Part shown: positions 33,502 through 42,849 of the stretch, one piece after another | Layout of the letters: the number at the start of each line of letters is the position of its first letter | Position numbering within the stretch: the stretch's first letter is position 1 | Origin: JAFGOM01 sp964605795 | GTDB taxonomy: Archaea; Halobacteriota; Methanomicrobia; Methanomicrobiales; Methanospirillaceae | Assembly: GCA_964605795.1 (NCBI GenBank) | Contig: CAZSDZ010000001.1 | Coordinates: 107,301 to 171,300, forward strand | Length of the DNA: 64,000 nucleotides | Reading direction: 5' to 3' | The notes under the pieces: generated by a model | The model's input: the letters and a program-made list of their open reading frames with translations, nothing else | Database searches by the model: none | Told to the model about the DNA's origin: nothing | Position numbers and translations under genes: made by a program

Positions 33502-36500
33502 TTATTCTTCTATCCGGAATGCTTCTGGTGGCACCTGCATCTCGAACCGTGCACCTGCCCCAAACATTCCTGTCTCTTTGATCGAAATCCCGGTAAGAGA
33601 GAGGATCTCCTTAACCAAAAACAATCCAAAACCGCTATTCTTCCCAAATCCATGCTCAAATATCTGATTTTTTTCCTGATCGATAATCCCAGCCCCGTCA
33701 TCTTCCCAGACAAGGACAAGGCTGTCTCCTGTACGGTATGAAGAGACAATAACTCTACTAACCGTCCCTCCATGCCGTATGGTATTATCCAGCAAGTTAA
33801 AAAAGACCTTCTCTATCATGGGATCTGCATACAAAGCGACCCTGTGCAGTTCTGTCTGTAGGGATATATCCTCTGGAACCGGGAGTTTCTCAAGTATCGT
33901 TTCTGGTCGTAACCATACCGGATCCTGTATTCCAAGACCATCATAAATTCGTGTAAACTCGATCTGTGACTGAATTATTTCTGTAGTCGATTCTATCGTA
34001 TCGATATATTCGATAAGTCCGGGATCCTGGTATCGTTTCCTGATAAGCTCGAGATAGGCTAGGATTATGGTAATCCGGTTGAGGATATCATGCCTTGTTA
34101 TGCCTGATAACAGGTTCAGCTGGCGGTTTGCCTTCCTAAGAGCATTCTCTGCCTCTCTGCGCCTGCTGATATCCCGGGTTACCCCGACAAATCCTACCGG
34201 ATTTGATTTTTCCAGAACCATGTTTGCGATAAGCTCGGCCCAGACAGTTGAACCATCTTTTCGATATAGTTCTATCTCCAGGATTTTTTCTGAAATAACA
34301 CTCTCTTTATTCTGCAGGGCATGTATGAGTGACTCGTATGCTTCTCTCACTTTATGCAGGGACTCCGTGGTCATCATATCACAGACCGGTATCTGTATCG
34401 CTTCTTCCTGTAGAAATCCGGTAAGCATCCTGATAGACGGGGAGATGTAGGTCATGTTCAGGTCAAGGTCGGCAGTCCAGATAACATCAAAAACATTATC
34501 TGCAAGTAACCGGTACTTCTCCTCGCTCTCACGAACCGCCATATCAGCCAGTTTTCTCTCGGTAATATCCCGCATTGAGACCTGTGCACCGGAAAAGACA
34601 GTGTCTGTAATGATGGGCACTGCAAAAAGGTTCAGGTACGCGGTATCACCGTTCTTTTTTGAGATAACGATATCCATGTTCTCAATGCCATAACCACTCT
34701 TTAATTCCTGCATCACCAGAGCGATACCGGTGTTTGCATCACTCCGTTCCAGCTCTCCAAAAAAACCGACAGACTGACCGGTTAATTCTTCAGGTTCATA
34801 CCCGGTGATGGTCAGGGATGAGGGAGAGACATACGAGATGATGAGATCAGCAGAAAGGATGAGAATCAAATCAAAAGAGCGTTCTGCCATTCCACGGAAC
34901 CGCTCCTCGCTCCTCCTGAGTGCATCTTCGGTCTGCCGGTGGCGGGTGATATCCTCATCAACACCACAGTACCCAGAGAACGATCCGTTCTCATCATACA
35001 TCGGAGTTCCGCTGGTTTTTAAATAAACCCGGTTCCCGTCTTTGTGCAGGTTGAGATTGGTAAAATCATGGAATGGCTGCTGTGACTGAAACGCAGAGAG
35101 AGCCTTTTTTCGTAATACGGAACTGACTGAAGGTTCAAAGAGATCATAGAAGTATTTCTTTCCCACGAGCTCATCAGGCCTGTACCCGAGGATATGTTCG
35201 ACTGCCGGGCTGCAGTACCAGTACCGGCCTTCGGGATCCACCTCCCAGACAAAGGATCCTGCATTCATCGTGACTGCTAAGAACCGCTGTTCACTTCTTC
35301 TCAGTCTCTCCTCGAAGTTCTTCTGCCTTGTTACATCGGTCACAATTCCTTCCAAAGCAATGGCTCTGCCATCCTCATCTGCAACCACCACATTTCTCTG
35401 GTTCACCCACCTGACACTTCCGTCCCGGTGAATAATCTGGAACTCATAATACGGAGGGGCCCTGTTTTCCATAAGTGCAGAGAGCTCTCTTTGTAAGTAC
35501 CCAACCCATGCCGGATGGATCAAACGATTGAGGATGTGGGAATTGCAATAGAACTCTTCAGGTTCATACCCGGTTATCTCAACCGATGCAGGGCTTACAT
35601 ACTCGTATTCCCCGCCGGGAAGTAACCGGCGGAAGATCATGTCAGGGGCCTGGTTTGCAAGGCGGAAAAACTTCTGTTCACTCTCATGCAGGGCATCCTG
35701 GGCCGCCATCTCATCGGTGATATCATGAGCTATTGAACCAAACCGGAATCCCTTGTCGGTTTGTATCGGGAATATCACCTGCCTTACGGAGATCCGTTCG
35801 CCATCACTCCGCTGGGCAAGAACGATCCTCTGCCCTGAAAAGAGAGGGGTCCCGGTGGTAAACGATCTCTCTACCATCTCATACAGTGTTTCTTTGGTTC
35901 CCGGCAGGCACTGATCCTCAGGCAGTAAGGAGATGAGAATGTCACCGATGTATCTGCCGATTGCATCTTTTTTTCTGATCCCAAAGATGCGTTCTGAGCC
36001 TGCGTTCCACTCAATAACAAGGCCTTCTTCATCGGTAAGGATCACCGATTCCCAGGTTGCCTCAATAAAGGACCGTAACCGGGATTCACTCTCAAAAAGA
36101 GCATTTTCTGTCAGTTTCTGCCGGGTAATATCCCTGCCAACGACCTGGAACTCTACCGGCTGTCCGGTTTTATCAAATAATGCACGGACGGTCCAGTGAT
36201 GCCAGTACTTCTGATTGTCCCTGCCAAAATCTTCCTGTTCAATCTCATAAATCGGAGAGAGGGGAGAGAGGGGAGAGAGGGGAGAGAGAGGATTATCAGA
36301 AACCTCTATTTCTGCCAACTGCAGAATCTCCCGTATATGCATTCCTTTTATTCTGGAACGATCGAGCATCGGGATAAAAAATAACCGGAACGCCTCGTTT
36401 GTAAAGGTTATTGTCCCGTCAGGGGAGAACCGCACAATCATCTCGGTCTGGTCATTGACGATGGACTGATACTGTTCCCTGCTTTTTTTGAGCTCCTCTT

Positions 36501-37302
36501 CTGTCTTTTTTATGGAACTGATATCGCGTACCGACTCGATTGCCCCGGTTATCTCACCCTTCTCATCACAGAGCAGGCAGGCCTTGGCAAGGACCGTTAT
36601 CGGCTCTCCCCCCTGCTTAAAAATCGTTGTCTCAGCACTAATTGAGGTTTTTGTCCGGCTGATATCGTGATAATTCTCAGCAATGACCTCCAGAGGAGAA
36701 TCGATGAGATCAATCAGAACAGGACAGGTTACTCCATGAAAAGGGATCCCATAGGCATGATCACCCTTACCCAGTATATCTCTTTTCGATACTCCGGTCA
36801 TCTCTTCGATGGCCCGGTTCCATGCGATAACGGTACCGCAACGGTCGATGGCAAACGTTGGATCAGGAAGGAAATCGATGATATCAGCAAGCTGTTTCTG
36901 TGATTGAACAAAGGAACGTTCAGCCTCCTTTCTCCTGACCGCCTGTTTTACCTGGTACACCAGCTCAGCAAACTGTGCCTTTGGATTGCCTCCTTTCTGG
37001 AGATACGAATCTGCCCCGTTATTGATGGCCTCAATCACAATCTCTTCCCGGCCTCTCCCGGTAAAGATAATAAACGGGATATCACCGTACACGTTTCGCA
37101 CCGCTTTGAGAAATGCGATACCATCCATGTCAGGCATCTGGTAATCAGAGATTATCGCATCATATGACCAGATATCCATAGAATCAAGAGCTATCCGTGC
37201 AGAGGCAGCAGTATCTACACAAAACTCTCCAGTCTGTTCGAGAATTATCTGTACTACGCGTAAGAGATTGGGCTCATCATCAACGTACAATACTGATATC
37301 AT
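33502..37302 (-). CDS. REC-(PAS)7-histidine kinase
   Basis: A 1266-aa soluble hybrid kinase. Receiver about 1-120 (VDDEPN, Asp in AIISDYQMPDMDG, FTGRG, SYLQKGG). Seven PAS units follow at roughly 140-260, 275-400, 405-540, 545-670, 670-800, 800-925 and 930-1055, each ending in a DIT/DIS linker. The H-box is GITRHDILNRITII (His near 1080) and the HATPase has NLLDNTIRHGG and WEDDGAGI. An N-terminal receiver on a multi-PAS kinase means input both from a partner kinase and from small molecules. A four-copy Leu-Ser-Pro repeat interrupts PAS2. It ends 21 bases before the similar REC-PAS gene. Confidence 0.9.
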   Translation of the reverse strand: MISVLYVDDEPNLLRVVQIILEQTGEFCVDTAASARIALDSMDIWSYDAIISDYQMPDMDGIAFLKAVRNVYGDIPFIIFTGRGREEIVIEAINNGADSYLQKGGNPKAQFAELVYQVKQAVRRKEAERSFVQSQKQLADIIDFLPDPTFAIDRCGTVIAWNRAIEEMTGVSKRDILGKGDHAYGIPFHGVTCPVLIDLIDSPLEVIAENYHDISRTKTSISAETTIFKQGGEPITVLAKACLLCDEKGEITGAIESVRDISSIKKTEEELKKSREQYQSIVNDQTEMIVRFSPDGTITFTNEAFRLFFIPMLDRSRIKGMHIREILQLAEIEVSDNPLSPLSPLSPLSPIYEIEQEDFGRDNQKYWHHWTVRALFDKTGQPVEFQVVGRDITRQKLTENALFESESRLRSFIEATWESVILTDEEGLVIEWNAGSERIFGIRKKDAIGRYIGDILISLLPEDQCLPGTKETLYEMVERSFTTGTPLFSGQRIVLAQRSDGERISVRQVIFPIQTDKGFRFGSIAHDITDEMAAQDALHESEQKFFRLANQAPDMIFRRLLPGGEYEYVSPASVEITGYEPEEFYCNSHILNRLIHPAWVGYLQRELSALMENRAPPYYEFQIIHRDGSVRWVNQRNVVVADEDGRAIALEGIVTDVTRQKNFEERLRRSEQRFLAVTMNAGSFVWEVDPEGRYWYCSPAVEHILGYRPDELVGKKYFYDLFEPSVSSVLRKKALSAFQSQQPFHDFTNLNLHKDGNRVYLKTSGTPMYDENGSFSGYCGVDEDITRHRQTEDALRRSEERFRGMAERSFDLILILSADLIISYVSPSSLTITGYEPEELTGQSVGFFGELERSDANTGIALVMQELKSGYGIENMDIVISKKNGDTAYLNLFAVPIITDTVFSGAQVSMRDITERKLADMAVRESEEKYRLLADNVFDVIWTADLDLNMTYISPSIRMLTGFLQEEAIQIPVCDMMTTESLHKVREAYESLIHALQNKESVISEKILEIELYRKDGSTVWAELIANMVLEKSNPVGFVGVTRDISRRREAENALRKANRQLNLLSGITRHDILNRITIILAYLELIRKRYQDPGLIEYIDTIESTTEIIQSQIEFTRIYDGLGIQDPVWLRPETILEKLPVPEDISLQTELHRVALYADPMIEKVFFNLLDNTIRHGGTVSRVIVSSYRTGDSLVLVWEDDGAGIIDQEKNQIFEHGFGKNSGFGLFLVKEILSLTGISIKETGMFGAGARFEMQVPPEAFRIEE
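36254..36289. repeat. Four tandem 9-base units encoding Leu-Ser-Pro
   Basis: Plus-strand units of GGAGAGAGG, three perfect and a fourth with one changed base. On the coding strand each gives Leu-Ser-Pro, inserting a (LSP)4 stretch into the second PAS domain of the large kinase. Unit length is a multiple of three, so copy-number change would alter the loop and keep the frame. Confidence 0.85.
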
Positions 37303-37327
37303 TCAATTTTTTGGGATCGCTCGTTAA

Positions 37328-37347
37328 GAATGAAAGAACGTTCATTC
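37328..37347 (-). promoter_or_regulatory. Nested palindrome upstream of the large hybrid kinase
   Basis: GAATGAA (37328-37334) and TTCATTC (37341-37347) form perfect arms; within them GAACGTTC (37336-37343) is a second, overlapping palindrome. It lies 26-45 bases before the kinase ATG, and a TATA-like TTTATTA borders it upstream on the minus strand. Probable operator. Confidence 0.4.
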
Positions 37348-37542
37348 TAATAAACTCTATGGTCACGGATACAATACCGGGGTGGGGATATAAAGAGGCT
37401 TGTTTCGGGAAACATTATGAATCTGCGGGAATAGGATGTTCTCTTATCAGGGCATCGGTACTCCCTGATTGTAAGAAATCCAGAGATTCGGGATTAGGGA
37501 TTTTATCCCTGTAATGGAACGAGATAGAGGAGGATTCTGCTG

Positions 37543-37578
37543 ATTCCTGCCAGGATGAGATGAATCTCTGGCAGGGAT
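37543..37578 (-). terminator. Stem-loop after the substrate-binding lipoprotein gene
   Basis: ATTCCTGCCAG (37543-37553) pairs with CTGGCAGGGAT (37568-37578) over 11 positions with one G-T pair and a 14-base loop. If the duplicated 55 bases around the gap are collapsed, it lies about 37 bases after the stop at 37770, a fitting place for a 3' end structure. Confidence 0.45.
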
Positions 37579-37611
37579 AAAACACGAATTTTTGCGCAAT
37601 CGTGCAGACAA

Positions 37612-37821
37612 ATCCTATACAAGCGGTATCTTCTCAAATACAAATCCCTGGAGTGACTGATCCATCNNNNNNNNNNNNNNNNNNNNNNNNNNNNNNNNNN
37701 NNNNNNNNNNNNNNNNNNNNNNNNNNNNNNNNNNNNNNNNNNNNNNNNNNNNNNNNNNNNNNNNNNATCCTATACAAGCGGTATCTTCTCAAATACAAAT
37801 CCCTGGAGTGACTGATCCATC
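37612..37821. other. Scaffold gap (100 N) flanked by identical 55-base sequences
   Basis: N's occupy 37667-37766. The 55 bases at 37612-37666 and at 37767-37821 are identical and include the 3' end of the lipoprotein gene. This is what results when two contigs that overlap by an assembly k-mer are scaffolded instead of joined. The true genome probably has one copy and no gap. Confidence 0.85.
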
Positions 37822-38984
37822 TCTTCGAAAAGGGGTGTTTTATACAGGAATGTAAAGATATCATCTGCCATCTTTTTCGGGTTCACATCGGTAAATTTAT
37901 CAGGATACATCGTTTTCCCGAGATAGTAGGCATTTGCTATGACAGAACCATAATTAAAACCATAGCGCTGTGAGGGCAGCAGTCCGTACACCGACCCGTC
38001 ACCGATGGCAGAAATCCGGGTGTACGTCGGGTATGTTCTCAGTTCAGTTATCGCATTATCTGCATTCTTAAGTGTTGCCAGATCGATAAAGACAGCGTCC
38101 GGTTTCTCTGCTACCAGATCATTAAGAGAGATGTGTGCCACGGTATTTCCGGTATCTGCAAGTCCTGCTCCGGTAATGGCAATAAAAGACGGAACCTGAT
38201 CAATCCTCGCAAGAATAAAAGGCAGATATCCCGGAGTCGTGTCAAGTATGTCCCGGGTATACCCGAATGAACTGCCACCCACGTATGCAGTTTTTTTCAG
38301 GTCTTTTGAAAGGACGATGGTTCTGTCCTGCAGGTTATCGGTCAGGGTCCGGAAGAACAGGATAACTGCTTCAGATCTACTCCTTTTCTCTAGCACCGTT
38401 CCAAGGAGACGCAGACTGCTCTCAAACTCATCCTTTTTCGTATGCAGGTCGCCGGGACTCGTTACTAGCACAGGAATACCGGTTCCTGCCTGTAGTTCAT
38501 CAGGATTATTGGTTCTGATGCTGTAAGTCGAGATAATGAGATCAGGTGCAGGAGAGAGCATGCGTATTCGATCCAAATCCATTACACCTGACTCATCGGT
38601 AACTGCAGGAAGGCGAAACAATCCAGGATACAGGGACTGGTACTCATAGGTGTCTCTGTTCCCGGGAGCAAGAAACGGCTTATCAACCGCTGCTATCAGA
38701 TCATGGGCATCTAACATGACAAGAAGGCTGACACATCCCTCACCGAGGCAGATTACATGGGAGATTGACCGGGGAACCGTCACCTGCCGGCCGACAGAGT
38801 CATAGATAATCATCGAACCGGCATCAACATTAATACCCTCAATCTCAGCGATAGAAGGGCCGGGGATGGTGGGAACCGGAGTTGGGAGATCATTGCTGTC
38901 ATCAGGCGAGATACATCCGCAGCAGATGAGGAGGGATCCCAGAAGAAAAAAAATCAGCCCATACTGAGGCAAAGAAGCGGCCAT
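37770..38984 (-). CDS. ABC-transporter substrate-binding lipoprotein (iron-siderophore/corrinoid type)
   Basis: A 404-aa protein with a lipoprotein signal (hydrophobic core about 8-20, Cys-rich ICCGC near 20-24) and a Pro/Thr linker near 33-45. A BtuF/FhuD-like two-lobe domain follows: IIYDSVGRQVTVPRSISHVICLG, LDLDRIRMLSPAPDLII-type segment, and NAYYLGKTMYPDKF near the end. The ligand could be a ferric complex, cobalamin or a molybdate-like anion. ATG 38984 is chosen over 39068 because AGGAG lies just upstream and the signal peptide then begins at residue 5. No permease or ATPase gene is adjacent. The last codons are duplicated across the scaffold gap. Confidence 0.82.
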   Translation of the reverse strand: MAASLPQYGLIFFLLGSLLICCGCISPDDSNDLPTPVPTIPGPSIAEIEGINVDAGSMIIYDSVGRQVTVPRSISHVICLGEGCVSLLVMLDAHDLIAAVDKPFLAPGNRDTYEYQSLYPGLFRLPAVTDESGVMDLDRIRMLSPAPDLIISTYSIRTNNPDELQAGTGIPVLVTSPGDLHTKKDEFESSLRLLGTVLEKRSRSEAVILFFRTLTDNLQDRTIVLSKDLKKTAYVGGSSFGYTRDILDTTPGYLPFILARIDQVPSFIAITGAGLADTGNTVAHISLNDLVAEKPDAVFIDLATLKNADNAITELRTYPTYTRISAIGDGSVYGLLPSQRYGFNYGSVIANAYYLGKTMYPDKFTDVNPKKMADDIFTFLYKTPLFEEMDQSLQGFVFEKIPLV

Positions 38985-39370
38985 CTCAATCTCCTCTGAA
39001 TGGTGATACGATAATCTGAACTGAATATCATCGATGAATAACCCTGCGAGTAACCCCGGCTTTTGCACCTGACTATCAGGCAGACCGGGTTCTTGTCTTT
39101 TTTTTTGAATTTAACTATATTTCAACTGTTTTGCCGTCCAATCTAATAAAGCATTCTGATCAAATCCAAACACAATTGATTGTCAGGCAGGAGTCAATGC
39201 AATCGGTACCGGTGCAACCGGCATACAGGGAACTGAATTGAAAAAAAGGAATACTGCAGGGTATTATGCTCAATCAATTATATTTGTTACGATATCCCTG
39301 ATCCCGGCACTCGGTAACCATATTATTCAAAACAGACTTAAAGAAGAAGAAGAAACCAGATACTACACGT
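38985..39370. other. Divergent intergenic region, lipoprotein / manC
   Basis: 386 AT-rich bases with promoters in both directions expected. A TATA-like AATTATATTT near 39276-39285 points toward manC. I looked for a cobalamin riboswitch before the lipoprotein gene and saw none. Confidence 0.5.
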
Positions 39371-40729
39371 ATGAACACGATTACCTCGGTCATTCTTGCG
39401 GGGGGTATCGGAACCCGCCTGTGGCCACTCTCACGAACAAATTATCCCAAGCAGTTCTTACAGATAGCGGATAGAGAATCGTTATTCCAGGAGACCTTTA
39501 CCCGGGCACTGAAACTGTCAGATCCTTCTGACATCTATATCGTTACCAGTGAACTACACCAGTTCCTCGTTATCAACCAGATACGGGAATGCGGCTGTGA
39601 CCCTGCCCTCACACATATACTCAGAGAGCCGGTTGGAAAAAACACCCTGCCTGCAATAACCTGGGCGGTTCATGAAATTCTTCGTTGTTCTTCACCAAAA
39701 AAGATCGTAGTCTTTCCGAGTGATCACTCTCTCGAGGAGCAGGCTATCACAGATATCAAAAATGCTCTTTTCCTTACCGACCAGTTCCTTGTTACCTTCG
39801 GAGTACAGCCACAGTACCCCCATACCGGGTACGGGTATATTGCCCCGGGAGAACCCTGTGGTATCGGAATGACTATTGCAGAATTTAAAGAAAAGCCGGA
39901 CCGGGAGACTGCTATTGAGTACCTTAAGAAAGGATATCTCTGGAACAGCGGCATATTTTCCTTTAATGCCGATCTTTTCTGTGAAGAACTGCACCGCTAT
40001 GCCCCTGATATTGCCGATGCTTTTAAAGTGCCCCATCCGGATTATTATGCAATCAGATCCATCTCCATGGATTATGGACTCATGGAGAAGACCAGACGCG
40101 GAGCAGTGGTTTTGCTTACTGCAAAATGGTCAGATCTGGGAACATTCCAGGCATGGTATGATCATGCCGTACATGATGCAGACGGAAATGCCGGCACGTT
40201 TACTGCCATTGATGCAAGCAGGAACTATGTGCATACCGGGGATAAGCGGACCGCCCTTATCGGTGTCTCTGATCTCGTCGTGGTAGATACCATGGATGCA
40301 CTCCTTGTCTGCAAACGGGATGAGAGTGAGCGGGTCGGGAGTCTGGTCTCACAGTTAAAAGCTGAGTCAGATCCCATCACCGAGATCCACCGTCATGTGT
40401 ACCGTCCCTGGGGGGGATATACCGAGCTTGAGCGGTGCAATAACTTCAGAATAAAGCGGATAACCGTTCGTCCGGGAGAGCAGCTGTCTCTGCAGATGCA
40501 CCGGCACCGGAGTGAGCACTGGATAGTAGTACGGGGAATGGCTGATGTGACGCTTGGAGATGAAATTCTCTGTATCGGTGCAGGTGAGAGCACCTTTGTC
40601 AAGGCAGGAACCCGTCATCGGCTCGGAAATTCCGGGATCCTGCCACTTGAAGTCATCGAGGTGCAGATAGGAGAGTACCTTGAAGAGGATGATATCGAGC
40701 GGTACGATGACACATATGGGAGGACCTAA
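39371..40729 (+). CDS. manC: Mannose-1-phosphate guanylyltransferase / mannose-6-phosphate isomerase
   Basis: A 452-aa bifunctional enzyme. The pyrophosphorylase signature ILAGGIGTRLWPLSRTNYPKQF lies at about 8-29, with FPSDHSL near 117, FKEKPDRETA near 175, and LWNSGIF near 193. The C-terminal cupin isomerase has RPWGGYTELE, PGEQLSLQMHRHRSEHWIVVRG (metal-binding His residues) and EVIEVQIGEYLEEDDI. It supplies GDP-mannose for surface glycans and glycoproteins, fitting the nearby block of large exported proteins. Confidence 0.93.
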   Translation: MNTITSVILAGGIGTRLWPLSRTNYPKQFLQIADRESLFQETFTRALKLSDPSDIYIVTSELHQFLVINQIRECGCDPALTHILREPVGKNTLPAITWAVHEILRCSSPKKIVVFPSDHSLEEQAITDIKNALFLTDQFLVTFGVQPQYPHTGYGYIAPGEPCGIGMTIAEFKEKPDRETAIEYLKKGYLWNSGIFSFNADLFCEELHRYAPDIADAFKVPHPDYYAIRSISMDYGLMEKTRRGAVVLLTAKWSDLGTFQAWYDHAVHDADGNAGTFTAIDASRNYVHTGDKRTALIGVSDLVVVDTMDALLVCKRDESERVGSLVSQLKAESDPITEIHRHVYRPWGGYTELERCNNFRIKRITVRPGEQLSLQMHRHRSEHWIVVRGMADVTLGDEILCIGAGESTFVKAGTRHRLGNSGILPLEVIEVQIGEYLEEDDIERYDDTYGRT

Positions 40730-40851
40730 CAATCATCCCTGATAATTACCGCGTATCACTCCTCTTCTTTCTCGCACCCCATAACCCATCCCAAATACTC
40801 TTTGTATCAGCAGAAAAGAGGGAAGGATGGAAAAGAAATAAAGAAAAAGGT

Positions 40852-42735
40852 TCAGAGTACAACTTCAGGCAGGGATGAGACCACAAGGGTTCCTTCCTGC
40901 GATGATTCAACAACGGGTCCTGTTACCGGTGACAAGGCAGCAGAGACTACCGTTGGTATGGCGTTTCGTACATACACGGCATCAGTGTAGTCCGTATATC
41001 CGTCTTTTGTGAGTTTCAATGTATAGGGACCGGGTAGTAATTTTTCTATCGTAACCGGTGTCGTTCCCCGCTCCAGTCCTTCCAGGTACACGGTTGCACA
41101 GGCAGGATCCGAACTCACGATAAGAATCCCAAATCCGCTCTTATCCTGGGCAGTTACCGCGATGAGGGATGGTTTACGGGTCACTGCACTTGCTCCTTCC
41201 TTTGCAACCTGCAGGGTAACTGAATAAAGGCCGATTCCATCGTAGGTGTGAACCGGACTCTGGTCAGTTGAACTCTCACCATCACCAAAGTTCCAGGAGA
41301 AACTCGTCGGTGAACCGGTTGAGGTGTCAATGAATGCAACAGAGAGGGGGGGTTGTCCCTGCAGGGGTTCTGCTGTAAACCGTGCTTCTAACGGTTCAGG
41401 TGTGGGGGTGGGGGTCGGTGTAGGGGTTGGCGTGGGAGTTGGCGTGGGGGTAGGGCCGTCTGATACCTTGATATAATCTTTGCGTTCGAGAGAACTGCTG
41501 GTCTCGTCAGGATACTGGGCACGAAGCCAGACCGTATAGTTTCCTATATCCGAGTATGTATGGACCGGGTTTTGCATGCGTGAGGAAGTACCGTCACCAA
41601 AACTCCATATCCAGCTCGTCGGACCACCGGTACTCTCATCGATAAAGACGACCGAGAGCGGAGCCGGGCCTGATGTGGGTGTTCCTGAGAATACTGCCTG
41701 CGGCGGGGTCGGGGGAACATCAGTGACGGTAATATAATTCACCTTCTCCTCAGAATCAAAGACACCGCCTTCAAATCCTGCGGTCAGGTTCACCGTGTAG
41801 GTTCCGATGGTATCATAGGTATGGGACGGGCACTGTTCTGTTGACGTTTCACCATCTCCAAAGGTCCAGGACCAGCTCACCGGACTGCCGGTCGACTCAT
41901 CGGTGAACTGGACGGCAAGGGGAGAGACCCCGCTGCGGGGGGTGCCTGAGAATGCTGCTTCTTCTATCTCCTGGCAGACCGTGATATAATCTTCTTTCTC
42001 TTCATAATCAAAAGCCCCGCCCTCAAATTCGACCGAGAGGTTCACGGTGAAGATGCCTTCATCCTCGTAGGTGTGGGACGGGCACTGTTCTGTTGAGGTT
42101 TCACCGTCTCCAAAGGTCCAGGACCAGCTCACCGGACTGCCGGTCGACTCATCACTAAACTGGACAGCAAGCGGGGGTGCACCGGAGAGGGGACTGGCCG
42201 AGAACTCAACAACCGAAGGCGTCGGGACATCCCCAACCCGTATCTCTGCAGGGATAACGGTTGCCGGGATGGCGTTGCCCTCTCCATCGGTAATTTCCCG
42301 GATCTCAAACCCGAGGGTCGTTGTACCTTCTGAAAGACCCCGAAGCGTGAGAGAGCAGAGCAGAAGATCCGTTGTCTCTGCACCTATCGCCTGGGCAAGG
42401 TCAATACCTGATATCCTGACCTCCTCAGACGGAACAACTGGTTTGATACCAAAATCGTTCAGCCCTGATTTTAACTCAACCGCACTGACCGTGGCAATCC
42501 CTTGGTCTGCAAAGGAACTGATTATATTAAAACCGGCAAATCCATCTGTAAATCCAATTTTGGTTCCGGATTCATCGTACATCCGAAGATATACCGGTAC
42601 CACCTGCTCTCCTCCAACAGTGCCAATCACCGCACTCCCGGCCTCAAGGACCGGTCCTGTCGGGACTGCTGCTGCAATACCTGCTGTACCGAGAAGCAGG
42701 AAGAGGATAGTTATGAGAATTGTACTCTGTTGCAT
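40852..42735 (-). CDS. Exported protein: cohesin-like domain, four PKD domains, PEGA domain
   Basis: A 627-aa secreted protein. Signal peptide about 1-24. A cohesin-like beta-sandwich spans about 25-168 (GGEQVVPVYLRM, GFAGFNIISSF, LCSLTLRGLSEGTTTLGFEI). PKD domains follow at about 172-253, 258-338, 345-425 and 450-530, each with the S-W-x-F-G-D-G core. A (Pro-Thr)8-type linker precedes PKD4. A PEGA domain (GILIVSSDPACATVYLEG ... TKDGYTDYTDAVYV) covers about 535-605. PKD1 and PKD2 are nearly identical in DNA over 80 bases. Together with the dockerin-bearing gene upstream this could be an anchoring or scaffold protein. Confidence 0.85.
   Translation of the reverse strand: MQQSTILITILFLLLGTAGIAAAVPTGPVLEAGSAVIGTVGGEQVVPVYLRMYDESGTKIGFTDGFAGFNIISSFADQGIATVSAVELKSGLNDFGIKPVVPSEEVRISGIDLAQAIGAETTDLLLCSLTLRGLSEGTTTLGFEIREITDGEGNAIPATVIPAEIRVGDVPTPSVVEFSASPLSGAPPLAVQFSDESTGSPVSWSWTFGDGETSTEQCPSHTYEDEGIFTVNLSVEFEGGAFDYEEKEDYITVCQEIEEAAFSGTPRSGVSPLAVQFTDESTGSPVSWSWTFGDGETSTEQCPSHTYDTIGTYTVNLTAGFEGGVFDSEEKVNYITVTDVPPTPPQAVFSGTPTSGPAPLSVVFIDESTGGPTSWIWSFGDGTSSRMQNPVHTYSDIGNYTVWLRAQYPDETSSSLERKDYIKVSDGPTPTPTPTPTPTPTPTPTPEPLEARFTAEPLQGQPPLSVAFIDTSTGSPTSFSWNFGDGESSTDQSPVHTYDGIGLYSVTLQVAKEGASAVTRKPSLIAVTAQDKSGFGILIVSSDPACATVYLEGLERGTTPVTIEKLLPGPYTLKLTKDGYTDYTDAVYVRNAIPTVVSAALSPVTGPVVESSQEGTLVVSSLPEVVL
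41822..42153. repeat. Near-identical DNA in PKD1 and PKD2 (80-base units, 252 bases apart)
   Basis: Segments 41822-41901 and 42074-42153 match at 78 of 80 positions and encode the same part of two adjacent PKD domains. This indicates a recent internal duplication or gene conversion and a likely site for copy-number change by recombination. Confidence 0.85.
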
Positions 42736-42849
42736 GCATCGTCACCTCTTTATCGGCAGGAGATCCTACCGGAAAGTCTGTTATGTATCATCTGTCTTGT
42801 ACCTCAAAAGCATTACTGATAAATTGAGGGGAAGAAGAATCTCTTCTCC

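Larger units (their letters stand above)
37303..37611. other. Intergenic region upstream of the large hybrid kinase
   Basis: Contains no gene that I can support. It holds the palindrome at 37328-37347, a small hairpin AGGGAT/ATCCCT at 37496-37510, and the larger stem-loop at 37543-37578. Confidence 0.6.

Noticed and set aside
36254..36289. Possible short CRISPR-like repeat
   Set aside because: Units are 9 bases with no spacers and lie in frame inside a kinase gene; a minisatellite, and no CRISPR array or cas gene is present in the window.
37612..37821. Possible 55-base direct repeat of a mobile element (target duplication)
   Set aside because: Exact 55-base length, 100 N between, and inclusion of a gene's 3' end fit an assembly overlap far better than an insertion.
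38985..39370. Possible cobalamin riboswitch before the BtuF-like lipoprotein
   Set aside because: No B12-box-like conserved sequence or multi-stem structure could be identified.
39238..39474. 78-codon frame upstream of manC
   Set aside because: Runs into manC in another frame; the region is better explained as manC leader and promoter.
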